Below, piece by piece: positions 21,817-30,626 of a stretch of DNA of 64,000 bases (the stretch's first letter is position 1; each line of letters begins with the position of its first letter). Both the position numbers and the translations under genes were made by a program. Below the pieces are notes generated by a model. That model made no database searches. It saw nothing but the letters and a program-made list of their open reading frames with translations, and was not told the origin of the DNA. The stretch lies in contig NZ_FNJO01000002.1 in NCBI RefSeq assembly GCF_900104095.1, positions 589,611 to 653,610 of the forward strand, given 5' to 3'. Origin of the DNA: Ralstonia sp. 25mfcol4.1 (lineage in GTDB: Bacteria; Pseudomonadota; Gammaproteobacteria; Burkholderiales; Burkholderiaceae).

Positions 21817-22713
21817 ATGCTTCCCACCTCCATCGACCAGACCCTCACCCAGCTCGAAGCCCAGCAGTACTTCGCCGATCGCGAGACCGCCACCGTGCTG
21901 TACCTGGCCCTGCGCATGCACCGGCCGCTGTTCCTGGAAGGCGAGCCCGGCGTTGGCAAGACAGCGCTGGCACAGGCCATGGCTGGCATGCTCGGCACGC
22001 GCCTGCTGCGGCTGCAGTGCTATGAGGGGCTCGATGCCGCCAGTGCGCTCTACGAGTGGGACTACCCGCGCCAGATCATGGCGCTGCGTCTGGCCGAAGC
22101 GCGCGGCGAGCGGCCCGAGCAGCAATCGCTCTACCACGACGACTACCTGCTCAAGCGGCCGCTGCTTGAATCGCTGCTGCCGGACCCCGCCCGGCCCGAT
22201 GTGCCGCGCGTGCTGCTGATCGACGAGATCGACCGCGCCGACGAGCCGTTCGAGGCCTTCCTGCTCGAAGTGCTGTCCGAGTATCAGGTGTCGATCCCCG
22301 AAATCGGCGTGATCCGCGCCGAACGCCCGCCGCTGATCGTCATCACGTCGAACCGCACCCGCGAGGTACACGACGCGCTCAAGCGCCGCTGCCTGTACCA
22401 GTGGATGGGCTACCCGGGCCGCGACCGGGAACTGCAGATCGTGGCCGCCCGTGCGCCCGAAGCCGCCGCGGCGCTGCAGCAGCAGGCGGTGGACTTCATC
22501 CACCGGCTGCGCGGCATCGACCTGTTCAAGGCACCCGGCATTGCCGAAGCCATCGACTGGTGCCGCGCGCTGGCCGCGCTGGGCGTGACCGAACTCGATC
22601 CGCAGTCGGTACGCAACACGCTGGGCGTGCTGCTCAAGTACCAGGACGACCTGGCGCGCGCCGATGGCCCCACCATCGCCGACCTGCTGGCCGGCGCCGC
22701 GCCGGCCGCCTGA
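21817..22713 (+). CDS. MoxR-family AAA+ ATPase (CoxD-like)
   Basis: A 298-residue AAA+ ATPase of the MoxR/CoxD type, which assists maturation of the molybdenum hydroxylase, in partnership with VWA proteins. Walker A is G42EPGVGKT49 and Walker B is VLLIDEIDRAD at about 131-141. Sensor and arginine-finger regions follow (IVITSNRTREVHDALKRRC). The ATG at 21817 is taken; a GTG at 21811 in frame is equally possible, and no clear Shine-Dalgarno is present. In Oligotropha, CoxD unfolds apo-CODH so that the active-site metal can be completed. Its presence here suggests a similar maturation step even though this form II enzyme lacks the Cu ligand. Confidence 0.92.
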   Translation: MLPTSIDQTLTQLEAQQYFADRETATVLYLALRMHRPLFLEGEPGVGKTALAQAMAGMLGTRLLRLQCYEGLDAASALYEWDYPRQIMALRLAEARGERPEQQSLYHDDYLLKRPLLESLLPDPARPDVPRVLLIDEIDRADEPFEAFLLEVLSEYQVSIPEIGVIRAERPPLIVITSNRTREVHDALKRRCLYQWMGYPGRDRELQIVAARAPEAAAALQQQAVDFIHRLRGIDLFKAPGIAEAIDWCRALAALGVTELDPQSVRNTLGVLLKYQDDLARADGPTIADLLAGAAPAA

Positions 22714-22714
22714 T

Positions 22715-23962
22715 ATGCCGCCCGACGTGCCGCCCCATCGCACTGCCTTGCCGATGCTGGCTCGCAACGTGACCCATTTCACGCGGCTGCTGCGCGATGC
22801 GGGCTTTGGCCTGTCGCCGGCCCATGCCGTCGATGCGCTGGACGCCTTGCGCCACATCGACATCGGCGCGCGCAGCGAAGTCCGTGCCGCGCTGGCCGCG
22901 TTGATGCTGTCCGGGCCCGACCAGCGGCCGCTGTTCGATGCCGCCTTCGACCTGTTCTGGCGCGATCCCGACTGGGAAGGCAAGCTGCGCGCGATGCTGC
23001 TGCCGCGCGTGGACGCCGGCGCGCCGCCGCCCAGGCGCAGCAATCGCCTTGCCGATGCACTGGCGGCGCGCCAGCCGGCGGCCCGCAGGCCGGACCAGCC
23101 GATGCGCGAGGAACGCTTCACCGCCCCGCTGACCTTCTCCGACCGCGAGCGTCTGGCAAGCCGCGACTTCGAAACGCTGACCGCCGATGAATGGCGGGCC
23201 CTGCAGCATCTGGTACGCACGCGCCGCGCCCACCTGGCGCTGCAACGCACGCGCCGGCTCCGGGCCGCCGCCTGCGGCACCCATGCCGACCTGCGTGCCA
23301 GCGCGCGGCTGGCCGTGCGCCAGCATGGCGAATGGCTGCGCTGGAAATATCGCAAACGTGCCGAGCGCAAGCCGCCCGTGGTGCTGCTGCTCGACATCTC
23401 GGGCTCGATGAGCCAGTACTCGCGCGCGGTGCTGTACTTCTGCCATGCGCTGATGCAGTCGCGCGAGCGCATGCACGTATTCCTGTTCGGCACGCGGCTG
23501 ACCAACGTTACCCGTGCGCTGCGCGAACGCGACCCCGACGACGCCGTGACGCTGATTACCGAACAGGTGCGCGACTGGGCCGGCGGCACCCGCATCGGCG
23601 CCGCGCTGGCCGCCTTCAACCGGCAGTGGGCACGCCGCACCCTGAGCGGCCGCGCCACCGTGCTGTTCGCAAGCGACGGCATCGACCTGGAACACATCGA
23701 CCTGCTGGAACGGGAAATGGCGCGGCTGCGCCGCTTCGCGCACCGCATCGTGTGGCTCAATCCGCTGCTGCGCTACGCTGAGTTCGCGCCCCAGGCGCGC
23801 GGCATCCAGGCCATCCTGCCGCATGTGGATGCGCTGCGCCCGGCCCACAACCTTGACAGCCTGCTGGCACTGGAAACGCTGCTGGCGGACACCGGCAGGC
23901 CCCCGGCCCCGCCATCGGACAGACAAACCGCCCCCCGACAAGGAAATCCGCCATGGAAATGA
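22715..23962 (+). CDS. VWA-domain protein, CoxE-like
   Basis: A 415-residue CoxE-type protein with a C-terminal von Willebrand factor A domain. The MIDAS motif is D227ISGS231, with the later T and D ligands in GGTRIGAAL and FASDGIDLEHIDLL. The N-terminal 220 residues are helical and Arg-rich. CoxE works with the MoxR-type ATPase in cofactor maturation. The ATG at 22715 begins one base after the moxR stop codon. Its last 10 bases overlap the CoxG-like gene. Confidence 0.92.
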   Translation: MPPDVPPHRTALPMLARNVTHFTRLLRDAGFGLSPAHAVDALDALRHIDIGARSEVRAALAALMLSGPDQRPLFDAAFDLFWRDPDWEGKLRAMLLPRVDAGAPPPRRSNRLADALAARQPAARRPDQPMREERFTAPLTFSDRERLASRDFETLTADEWRALQHLVRTRRAHLALQRTRRLRAAACGTHADLRASARLAVRQHGEWLRWKYRKRAERKPPVVLLLDISGSMSQYSRAVLYFCHALMQSRERMHVFLFGTRLTNVTRALRERDPDDAVTLITEQVRDWAGGTRIGAALAAFNRQWARRTLSGRATVLFASDGIDLEHIDLLEREMARLRRFAHRIVWLNPLLRYAEFAPQARGIQAILPHVDALRPAHNLDSLLALETLLADTGRPPAPPSDRQTAPRQGNPPWK

Positions 23963-24537
23963 ACCAGACCCAGCGCCTGCCCGTGCCGCAACAGGTGGCA
24001 TGGGAGGCGCTGAACGACATAGCCCTGCTCAAGCAATGTATTCCCGGATGTGAGAGCATCGAGCCCGATGGCGAAAACGCCTACCAGCTTGCGCTGACCG
24101 CCGCCGTGGGGCCGGTCAAGGCGCGCTTCAAGGGACGCATGGCCCTGCAGGACATCCAGGCGCCGGACCGCTACACGATCCAGTTCGACGGACAGGGCGG
24201 CGCGGCCGGCTTTGGCAAGGGGTCCGCCCAGGTCACGCTGACGCCCGAGGGCGACGAGACGCTGCTCACTTATGTGGTGCAGGCGCAGGTGGGCGGCAAG
24301 ATCGCGCAGATCGGCTCGCGGCTGGTGGATGCCGCGGCGCGCAAGATGGCCGATGCGTTTTTCGTGCGCTTCACCGAGGCCGTGGGCGGCAGCCCCGGCG
24401 ACGATGACGCGCCGGACAGTGACAACAACGACAACACCCAGAGCAACGGGGCCGCCGGGGCCGACAACGGCGACGGCGGCGAGGAACAGACGAAGAAGCG
24501 GAAACGATCATGGACAGCGTGGATCTCGAAGTCCTGA
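23953..24537 (+). CDS. CoxG-like protein (SRPBCC fold) with charged tail
   Basis: A 194-residue CoxG-family protein; residues about 1-150 form an SRPBCC/START-like domain (LPVPQQVAWEALNDIALLKQCIPGCESIE). CoxG recruits CO dehydrogenase to the membrane and binds quinone in characterised systems. Instead of the usual hydrophobic anchor, this protein ends in an Asp/Asn/Gly-rich linker (about 148-180) and a short basic-aromatic tail (KKRKRSWTAWISKS). The gene overlaps CoxE by 10 bases and the XdhC-like gene by 28. Confidence 0.88.
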   Translation: MEMNQTQRLPVPQQVAWEALNDIALLKQCIPGCESIEPDGENAYQLALTAAVGPVKARFKGRMALQDIQAPDRYTIQFDGQGGAAGFGKGSAQVTLTPEGDETLLTYVVQAQVGGKIAQIGSRLVDAAARKMADAFFVRFTEAVGGSPGDDDAPDSDNNDNTQSNGAAGADNGDGGEEQTKKRKRSWTAWISKS

Positions 24538-25559
24538 AAAGCAGCGTGAAGTGGCAGCAGGAAGGACACGGCGTATTGCTGGTGACGGTGGTCAGGACAT
24601 GGGGCTCGTCGCCCCGGCCTGAAGGCGCGATGCTGGCGGTGCGCGACGACGGCCTTGTGGTCGGCTCGGTCTCGGGCGGATGCATCGAGGACGACATCAT
24701 TTATCGCGTGCACAAGGAAGGCATCCGGGCCACGCGCCCCGAAGCCATGAAGTACGGCATCAGCGCCGAGGAAGCCCATCGCTTCGGCCTGCCCTGCGGC
24801 GGCACCATCGAACTGGTGGCCGAACCGCTGGCACCGCACAGCGGCCTTGCCGAACTGCTGCAGGCGGTGGAAGGCGGCCGGCTGGTGGCGCGTTCGCTGG
24901 ACATGGCCACCGGCCGGGCCACGCTGGGCCACGCCGTGGCGACCGACGGCCTGGCGTTCGACGGCCAGACGCTGATGACCATCCACGGGCCGCGCTATCG
25001 CATGCTGGTGATCGGCGCGGGCCAGTTGTCGAAGTACCTGTGCCAGATTGCCGTGGGCCTGGGCTTCCAGGTCACCGTCTGCGACCCGCGCGAGGAATAC
25101 ACCGAGACCTGGGACATCCCCGGCGTGACGATGGTGCGCACGATGCCCGACGACACGGTCGAGGCCATGCAGCTCGACGAACGCTGCGCGGTGATCGCGC
25201 TCACGCACGACCCGAAGCTGGACGACCTGGCGCTGATGGAGGCCCTGCGCACACCCGCGTTCTACGTGGGCGCGCTAGGCTCGCGCCGCAACAACCAGGC
25301 GCGGCGCGAGCGGCTCAAGGAGTTCGACCTGACCGACCTGCAGCTGGCCCGCCTGCACGGCCCGGTGGGTATCTATATCGGCAGCCGCACGCCGCCCGAG
25401 ATCGCGATCTCGATCCTGGCCGAGGTGGTTGCCGCCAAGAACCACGTGTCGCTGCCCGACATCCTTCAGGTGGAAGGCGCCAAGGCCGCCCGCGAAATCG
25501 CGGCCGGCGAAGTCGAGTGTCCGATCCTGCCCGGCGGCGTTCCCGCCGCACAGCCATGA
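24510..25559 (+). CDS. XdhC/CoxF-like molybdenum cofactor insertion protein
   Basis: A 349-residue XdhC/CoxI-family protein. These bind the molybdenum cofactor, promote its sulfuration and hand it to the apo-hydroxylase. The N-terminal XdhC domain shows TWGSSPRPEGAMLAV, VSGGCIEDDI and GLPCGGTIEL. The C-terminal Rossmann-type domain shows VIGAGQLSKYLCQIA and YVGALGSRRNNQARRERL. It overlaps CoxG by 28 bases and the MobA-like gene by an ATGA junction, so it is translationally coupled at both ends. Confidence 0.92.
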   Translation: MDSVDLEVLKSSVKWQQEGHGVLLVTVVRTWGSSPRPEGAMLAVRDDGLVVGSVSGGCIEDDIIYRVHKEGIRATRPEAMKYGISAEEAHRFGLPCGGTIELVAEPLAPHSGLAELLQAVEGGRLVARSLDMATGRATLGHAVATDGLAFDGQTLMTIHGPRYRMLVIGAGQLSKYLCQIAVGLGFQVTVCDPREEYTETWDIPGVTMVRTMPDDTVEAMQLDERCAVIALTHDPKLDDLALMEALRTPAFYVGALGSRRNNQARRERLKEFDLTDLQLARLHGPVGIYIGSRTPPEIAISILAEVVAAKNHVSLPDILQVEGAKAAREIAAGEVECPILPGGVPAAQP

Positions 25560-26161
25560 GCAGACACGCCCGTGCCCCGCTGACGCAGACCGATCTGCCC
25601 ACGGGCATCCTGCTGGCGGCGGGCTTCGGCAGGCGCTTCGATCCTGCCGGCCTGCGCAACAAGCTGCTCGAAACACTGCCCGATGGCCGCACCGTGGCCT
25701 GGCGCAGCGCGCGCACGCTGGCAGCCGGTCTGCCCAATTCGATTGCCGTGGTGCGCCCCGGCATGCCGGAACTGGCCGAGGAGTTGCGGCGCGGCGGCTG
25801 CAGGGTGATCGAGGCCCCGGAAGCCGAAGCCGGCATGGGTGCGGCCCTGCGCGCGGGCGTGGCAGCCTGCGCCGATGCGCGCGGCTGGGTGGTGGCCCTG
25901 GCCGACATGCCGTGGCTGTCGATGGAACTGGTGCGAGCGGTGGCCCTCACAATCACATCGCGCGACACCATCGCCGCGCCGTGGCGCGACGGGCAACGCG
26001 GCCACCCCGTGGGATTCGGCGCGGCGTGGAAAGACGAACTGCTGAAGCTCGATGGCGACGAAGGCGCGCGTGCGCTGCTGAAGTCGCAGCCGGTCACGCG
26101 CATCCTGACCGAGGATGACGGGGCGTTCCGGGATATCGACCTGCCGGGGGATCTGGTCTAG
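25556..26161 (+). CDS. MobA-like nucleotidyltransferase (MocA type)
   Basis: A 201-residue NTP-transferase of the MobA/MocA type. MocA adds CMP to molybdopterin for xanthine-oxidase-family enzymes, consistent with this operon. The nucleotide-binding N-terminus is GILLAAGFGRRFDPAG with a following NKLLE, and the metal-binding segment is ALADMPWL at about 118-125. The ATG overlaps the XdhC stop (ATGA). It is the last gene of the operon and is followed by a hairpin. Confidence 0.85.
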   Translation: MSRHARAPLTQTDLPTGILLAAGFGRRFDPAGLRNKLLETLPDGRTVAWRSARTLAAGLPNSIAVVRPGMPELAEELRRGGCRVIEAPEAEAGMGAALRAGVAACADARGWVVALADMPWLSMELVRAVALTITSRDTIAAPWRDGQRGHPVGFGAAWKDELLKLDGDEGARALLKSQPVTRILTEDDGAFRDIDLPGDLV

Positions 26162-26186
26162 CGGACGACATACCGTCCGCTGCTTT
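26160..26186 (+). terminator. Candidate terminator of the Cox-like operon
   Basis: AGCGGACG and CGTCCGCT form a perfect 8-bp stem with a 6-base loop, starting at the stop codon of the MobA-like gene, followed by GCTTT. The T-run is short. Confidence 0.55.
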
Positions 26187-26189
26187 CTG

Positions 26190-26335
26190 GCTTCCCTCTC
26201 CCATGCAATGGGAGAGGGGTTGGGGGGAGAGGGCCTTGAGGTTCTGCTTGCCGATCCGTCGCATCTGGGATGGCCCGCCCTCCCCCGCCCCTCTCCCGCC
26301 CCTCTCCCGCCAGCGGGAGAGGGGCGAAAACCTCG
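26190..26335. repeat. REP-like palindromes between the cox and ots units
   Basis: Two palindromes, CCCTCTCCCATGCAATGGGAGAGGGG near 26195-26220 and CCCCTCTCCCGCCAGCGGGAGAGGGG near 26301-26326, lie between convergent operons. A partial CCCCTCTCCCGCC copy sits just before the second. They resemble those at 21433-21690 and 49262-49425. The space between convergent ends is free of genes. Confidence 0.75.
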
Positions 26336-26348
26336 ACGTTCCGGGCCA

Positions 26349-27743
26349 TCAGCCCCCCTCCGTCTCCATCAGCGCCCGCAGGTACTCGCTGCTCCACCAG
26401 TGCACGTCCTGCTGGCGGATGCGTTCCAGCAGCTTCTGGTGCCGGGCACGGCGTTCCGACAGCGGCATGTGCAGCGCCTGCTGGATCGCCTGCGCCGTGG
26501 CGCGGGTATCGTAGGGATTCACCAGCAGCGCCTCCTTCAGCTGCTCGGCGGCGCCGGCAAAGCGCGACAGCACCAGCACGCCCGGATCGTCGGGATCCTG
26601 TGCGGCGATGTATTCCTTGGCCACCAGGTTCATGCCATCGCGCAACGGGGTGACCAGCGCCACGCAGCTGGCGCGGCACAGGCCCGGCAAGCGCCGGCGC
26701 GACGTGGACCGATGGATGTAGCGCACCGGCATCCAGTCCAGCTCGCCGTATTCGCTGTTGATGGCGCCGGTGATACCTTCCATCTCGCGGCGCAGGTCGG
26801 CATAGGCATCCACCGATTCGCGCGATGGCGCGGCAATCTGGATCAGCGTGGCACTTGACCGGTTCTCGGGATACTCGGCCAGCAGCGTCTGGTACGCCTT
26901 GAGCCGCTGCGGCAGGCCCTTCGAATAGTCGAGCCGGTCGATACCGAGCAGCAGCCGGCGCCGCGCATACTGGCCGCGCATCATCTCGTAGGTTTCCACG
27001 GCCTCATTGCCGCGTCCGAGTTCGGCAAACTCGTCGACATCGATGCCAATCGGAAACGCCTGCGCGCGCACGGTGCGGTGGAACGCGCGGAAGCGGTATT
27101 CGCCCATCGGCTCCGCCCCGGCCTCGCCCTGCACGTAGCGCGAGAAATGGTCCAGGTCCGCCTGGCTCTGGAAGCCGAGCAGATCGTAGGCGAACAGCGC
27201 GCGCATCAGCCATTCGTGCTGCGGGATGGCCGCCAGGATCAGCGGCGGCGGCAGCGGCACGTGCAGGAAGAACCCGATGCGCTGGCCGCAGCCGATGGCG
27301 CGCAGCTCGGCCGCCAGCGGGATCAGGTGATAGTCGTGGATCCAGATCACGTCGTCGGGTTTCAGCAGCGGCGCCAACTTGCGCGCGAACAGCTGGTTCA
27401 CGCGGCGGTAGGCGTTGAGATTGCCGCCGGCGTCGAAGTCCGCCAGGTCCACGCGGTAGTGCAGCACCGGCCAGAGCACGCCGTTGCTGTAGCCGAGGTA
27501 GTACGCGTCATGATCTTCGCGGCACAGGTCCACGGTGGCCAGCGTCACGTTGCCCGCCTGCACCTGGTGCACCTCGCCTTCGCCCGGCGTGCCGCCCTGC
27601 GCGGTTTCCAGTACCTTGCCGCTCCAGCCGAACCAGAGGCCGCCCGTCTTGTTGAGCGCCTCGGAAAGTGCCACGGCCAGCCCGCCCGCCGCGTGGTTGC
27701 GGGGGTCCGCGACCCGGTTCGATACCGCTACTAGTCTGCCCAT
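26349..27743 (-). CDS. otsA: Trehalose-6-phosphate synthase
   Basis: GT20 glycosyltransferase (464 residues) joining UDP-glucose to glucose-6-phosphate to make trehalose-6-phosphate in the cytoplasm. Substrate-binding features include R10 of AVSNRVAD, G20-G21 of [10 protein letters not shown] and W134IHDYHL140. The nucleotide-sugar loop is G267IDRLDYSKG276. Length agrees with E. coli OtsA (474). It lies 31 bases downstream of the GH15 gene, completing an otsB-GH15-otsA operon. Trehalose made here would serve osmotic or desiccation stress. Confidence 0.96.
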   Translation of the reverse strand: MGRLVAVSNRVADPRNHAAGGLAVALSEALNKTGGLWFGWSGKVLETAQGGTPGEGEVHQVQAGNVTLATVDLCREDHDAYYLGYSNGVLWPVLHYRVDLADFDAGGNLNAYRRVNQLFARKLAPLLKPDDVIWIHDYHLIPLAAELRAIGCGQRIGFFLHVPLPPPLILAAIPQHEWLMRALFAYDLLGFQSQADLDHFSRYVQGEAGAEPMGEYRFRAFHRTVRAQAFPIGIDVDEFAELGRGNEAVETYEMMRGQYARRRLLLGIDRLDYSKGLPQRLKAYQTLLAEYPENRSSATLIQIAAPSRESVDAYADLRREMEGITGAINSEYGELDWMPVRYIHRSTSRRRLPGLCRASCVALVTPLRDGMNLVAKEYIAAQDPDDPGVLVLSRFAGAAEQLKEALLVNPYDTRATAQAIQQALHMPLSERRARHQKLLERIRQQDVHWWSSEYLRALMETEGG

Positions 27744-27774
27744 ATATCGCTTGTTGTTGTTGCCAATCCCTTCT

Positions 27775-29640
27775 TCAGATCACGGTGTCCCAGGGTGCCG
27801 ACAGCCGCATGGCACCGTTGATCAGGCCGACCATCGAATAGGTCTGCGGGAAGTTGCCCCACATCTCTCCGGTGACCGGGTGTGTGTCTTCCGACAGCAA
27901 TCCCAGCGGATTGCGTGCGGCCAGCATGGCCTCGAAAATCTCGCGCGCCTCCTCGCGCCGCCCGATGCGCGCCAGCGCGTCGATGCGCCAGAAAGTGCAG
28001 ATGTTGAAGGCGGTCTCGGGCTTGCCGAAATCGTCAGGTGCCTCGTAGCGCCGCATGTACGGCCCGTCGCACAACGATTCTTCCAGCGCCTTCACCGTCG
28101 ACACGAAGCGCGGGTCCTTGGGATCGATGAAATTGACTTCGGCCATCAGCAGCACGCTGGCGTCCAGTTCCTTGCCGCCGAAGCTTTCCGCGAACGCCTG
28201 GCGCTTCTCGTTCCACGATTCGTCCAGGATGCGCTGCTTCATGTGGCTGGCATGGTCGTGCCAGTAGGCGGCCCGCGCGGGCTGCTCGAGCTTTACGGCG
28301 ATCTTGGCCAGGCGGTCGCACGCCACCCAGCTCATCAGCGCCGACGACGTGTGGATGCGGGCGCGCGTGCGCAGTTCCCACATGCCCGCGTCGGGGGTGC
28401 CGAACACGCGCACGGCCTGCTCGCCCACGTCTTCCAGCCGCCGGAATTCGGCGGGGCCGCCGCGATAGAGCAGGCGGTGGTCGTGAAAGGCCTGCGCGGC
28501 GGCCAGCACCACGTTGCCATAGACATCGTGCTGGAAGTGCTCCTGCGCCTGGTTGCCCACGCGCACCGGCCCCATGCCGCGGTAGCCGCCCAGATGATCG
28601 AGGATGCTTTCCGGCAGTTCGCGCTCGAGCCCGATGCCGTAGAGCGGCTGGATATGCCCGTCCTGCGACTGCATCACCACGTTGGACAGCCAGCGCAGGT
28701 AGTCCTCCATCGTTCCGACTTCGGACAGGCTGTTCAGCGCCCGCACCACGAAGAACGCGTCGCGCAGCCAGCAGAAGCGGTAGTCCCAGTTGCGGCCGCT
28801 GCCGGGCGCCTCGGGGATGCTGGTGGTCATCGCCGCCACGATCGCGCCGGTTTCCTCGTAGAGCGACATCTTCAGCGTGATGGCGGCGCGGATCACCGCG
28901 TCCTGCCATTCGCGCGGCACGGCCAGCCGGCGGCTCCAGAGCCGCCAGTACGAGGTGGTTTCCTGCTCGAAGTCGCGGGCGATGTCGTCCACCCCGTGCG
29001 TGAGCGTTTCGTCGGGGCCGAGGATGAAGTTGTAGCTGCGCGTGACCAGGAAGGGCGTTTTCGACAGCACGTAGGCCAGCGGCGCGTCGGTGGTCAGCCG
29101 CAGCGTCATGTCGTCGCCGACAAAACGCGCGTGGCTGCTGCCGCGCGTGACTTGCGGCTGGATGCGGCCCCAGTTGAAGCGCGGCGCCACCGTCACGCGC
29201 ACGCGCGGCGCCCCCCGGATCGGGCGGATGCGCCGCACCAGCGTCAACGGCCGGAAGTAGCGGCCCAGCCGGAAGAAGCGCGGGCAGAAGTCGGTGATCT
29301 CCAGGCAGTTGCCGTGCTGGTCGATCAGCCGCGTGCGCAGGACGGCCGTGTTCGGCTCATACCATTGCGTGGCCTCCTGGAAGTCCTCGATCTCGATATT
29401 GAAGTGGCCGGCGTTCTCGCTGGTATCGAGCAGCGCATTGAAGACGGGATCGCCGTCGAAGCGCGGCATGCAGCACCAGACGATGCGGCCGCGGCCATCG
29501 ACCAGCGCCGAGAACGCGCAGTTGCCGATCATGCCGAGCGACAGCGACGGATCGGCCTGGCGGCAGGAGCTGTCCGAATCCGTATTGACCGCCGGCGCCT
29601 CGGTGGCAATGGCGGGGTTGAAGTTGGCAGGGTCACTCAC
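27775..29640 (-). CDS. Glycoside hydrolase family 15 protein (glucoamylase/trehalase-like)
   Basis: A 621-residue GH15-type enzyme with an N-terminal beta-sandwich (IGNCAFSALVDGRGRIVWCC onward) and a C-terminal (alpha/alpha)6 barrel. Barrel signatures are NWDYRFCWLRDAFF and, near the C-terminus, GLLSEDTHPVTGEMWGNFPQ, which holds the likely catalytic base Glu. The start is a GTG at 29640 with a strong GGGAGG Shine-Dalgarno; it overlaps the otsB stop (GTGA), so translation is coupled. GH15 members hydrolyse alpha-glucosides such as dextrins, and some are trehalases. Its place between the two trehalose synthesis genes makes trehalose or a related glucoside the probable substrate, but this is inference. 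Confidence 0.9.
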   Translation of the reverse strand: MSDPANFNPAIATEAPAVNTDSDSSCRQADPSLSLGMIGNCAFSALVDGRGRIVWCCMPRFDGDPVFNALLDTSENAGHFNIEIEDFQEATQWYEPNTAVLRTRLIDQHGNCLEITDFCPRFFRLGRYFRPLTLVRRIRPIRGAPRVRVTVAPRFNWGRIQPQVTRGSSHARFVGDDMTLRLTTDAPLAYVLSKTPFLVTRSYNFILGPDETLTHGVDDIARDFEQETTSYWRLWSRRLAVPREWQDAVIRAAITLKMSLYEETGAIVAAMTTSIPEAPGSGRNWDYRFCWLRDAFFVVRALNSLSEVGTMEDYLRWLSNVVMQSQDGHIQPLYGIGLERELPESILDHLGGYRGMGPVRVGNQAQEHFQHDVYGNVVLAAAQAFHDHRLLYRGGPAEFRRLEDVGEQAVRVFGTPDAGMWELRTRARIHTSSALMSWVACDRLAKIAVKLEQPARAAYWHDHASHMKQRILDESWNEKRQAFAESFGGKELDASVLLMAEVNFIDPKDPRFVSTVKALEESLCDGPYMRRYEAPDDFGKPETAFNICTFWRIDALARIGRREEAREIFEAMLAARNPLGLLSEDTHPVTGEMWGNFPQTYSMVGLINGAMRLSAPWDTVI

Positions 29641-30437
29641 AACGGTTCCTCCCTTGCAGGCGATGGGGATGAGAGGGGATCGGCCGGTTCGTCGCGGCGC
29701 GCCATCAGATGGGTGAGCGCGTGCGCGGAGCGATGCAGCCATTCGCGCAGGACGGCGGGCGCAGGCACGCTGACCGACGCCGCCGTGGCCCGCTGGCCCA
29801 CCAGCAGACCCACGCCGCCGAGTTCGCGCACCACCGTGAAGCCGGCCTCGTCGGTCACGTCGTCACCGGCAAACAGCGGCAAGCGGCCGGCAAACGGCGC
29901 CGAGCGCATGAACGTGGCAATCGCCCCGCCCTTGTCCACGCCGGCCGGCTTGATCTCGATGACCATCTTGCCGGGCAGCGCGTCGAGCCCGACCGCATCG
30001 CGCAGCACATCGGCCACGGCGGCACGCACCAGCGGTTCCAGTTCCGGCACCTGGCGGTAGTGGATGGCCACGGCCACCGACTTGCGTTCCAGCTGCAGGC
30101 CGGGGTGCTTGAGCACCAGCGCCTCCAGCTTCGGCAGCAAAGGACCGATGCCTGGCGCGGGCGGCCGCACGATGCTCTCGGCACCATGGCGGAATTCGGC
30201 GCCATGCACGCCGGCGGCCGGCAAGCGCAGCGGTTGCAGGAAATAGTCGAGTTCGTCCACGGGACGTCCGGAGACGATGGCCAGCGCGCCGTCCAGGCAG
30301 GTGTGCAGCGCACGCAGCGTGCCAACCAGCTCGGGCTCCACCTGCACCAGGTCGGGGCGTGGCGCAAGGTCGGCCAGCGTCCCGTCGAAGTCCAGGAACA
30401 ACGCGGTGTTGGGTTCGATGAGTGGTAGGGGGGGCAT
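29637..30437 (-). CDS. otsB: Trehalose-6-phosphate phosphatase
   Basis: HAD-superfamily phosphatase (266 residues) converting trehalose-6-phosphate to trehalose. Motif I is [11 protein letters not shown] near residue 15, with the nucleophile Asp first in DFDGT; motif IV is [12 protein letters not shown]. The middle VSGRP motif and VHGAEFRH segment are typical of OtsB. The start at 30437 is chosen because the longer frame lacks family similarity. It is the first gene of the otsB-GH15-otsA operon and diverges from ilvA. Confidence 0.94.
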   Translation of the reverse strand: MPPLPLIEPNTALFLDFDGTLADLAPRPDLVQVEPELVGTLRALHTCLDGALAIVSGRPVDELDYFLQPLRLPAAGVHGAEFRHGAESIVRPPAPGIGPLLPKLEALVLKHPGLQLERKSVAVAIHYRQVPELEPLVRAAVADVLRDAVGLDALPGKMVIEIKPAGVDKGGAIATFMRSAPFAGRLPLFAGDDVTDEAGFTVVRELGGVGLLVGQRATAASVSVPAPAVLREWLHRSAHALTHLMARRDEPADPLSSPSPAREEPL

Positions 30438-30626
30438 CGCGTGAAACCGTAGCACGCCGATTTGACGAGCGTCCACCGGGCGCTGTCCTACAACAGTGGC
30501 CCTTGCGGCACCTGGGGCGCCAACACACGCTGCCGGGGCCCGCATGTGCGCCATCCATTATCATTGGCGGTTTCCGCCGATTTTTCCGGCTTTTTTTGCC
30601 ACGGCCAGCGTGGCGCCCCGCAGACC

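Noticed and set aside
24510..25559. XdhC as part of a xanthine dehydrogenase
   Set aside because: No xdhA/xdhB genes are near; it is embedded in and overlaps the Cox-like operon.
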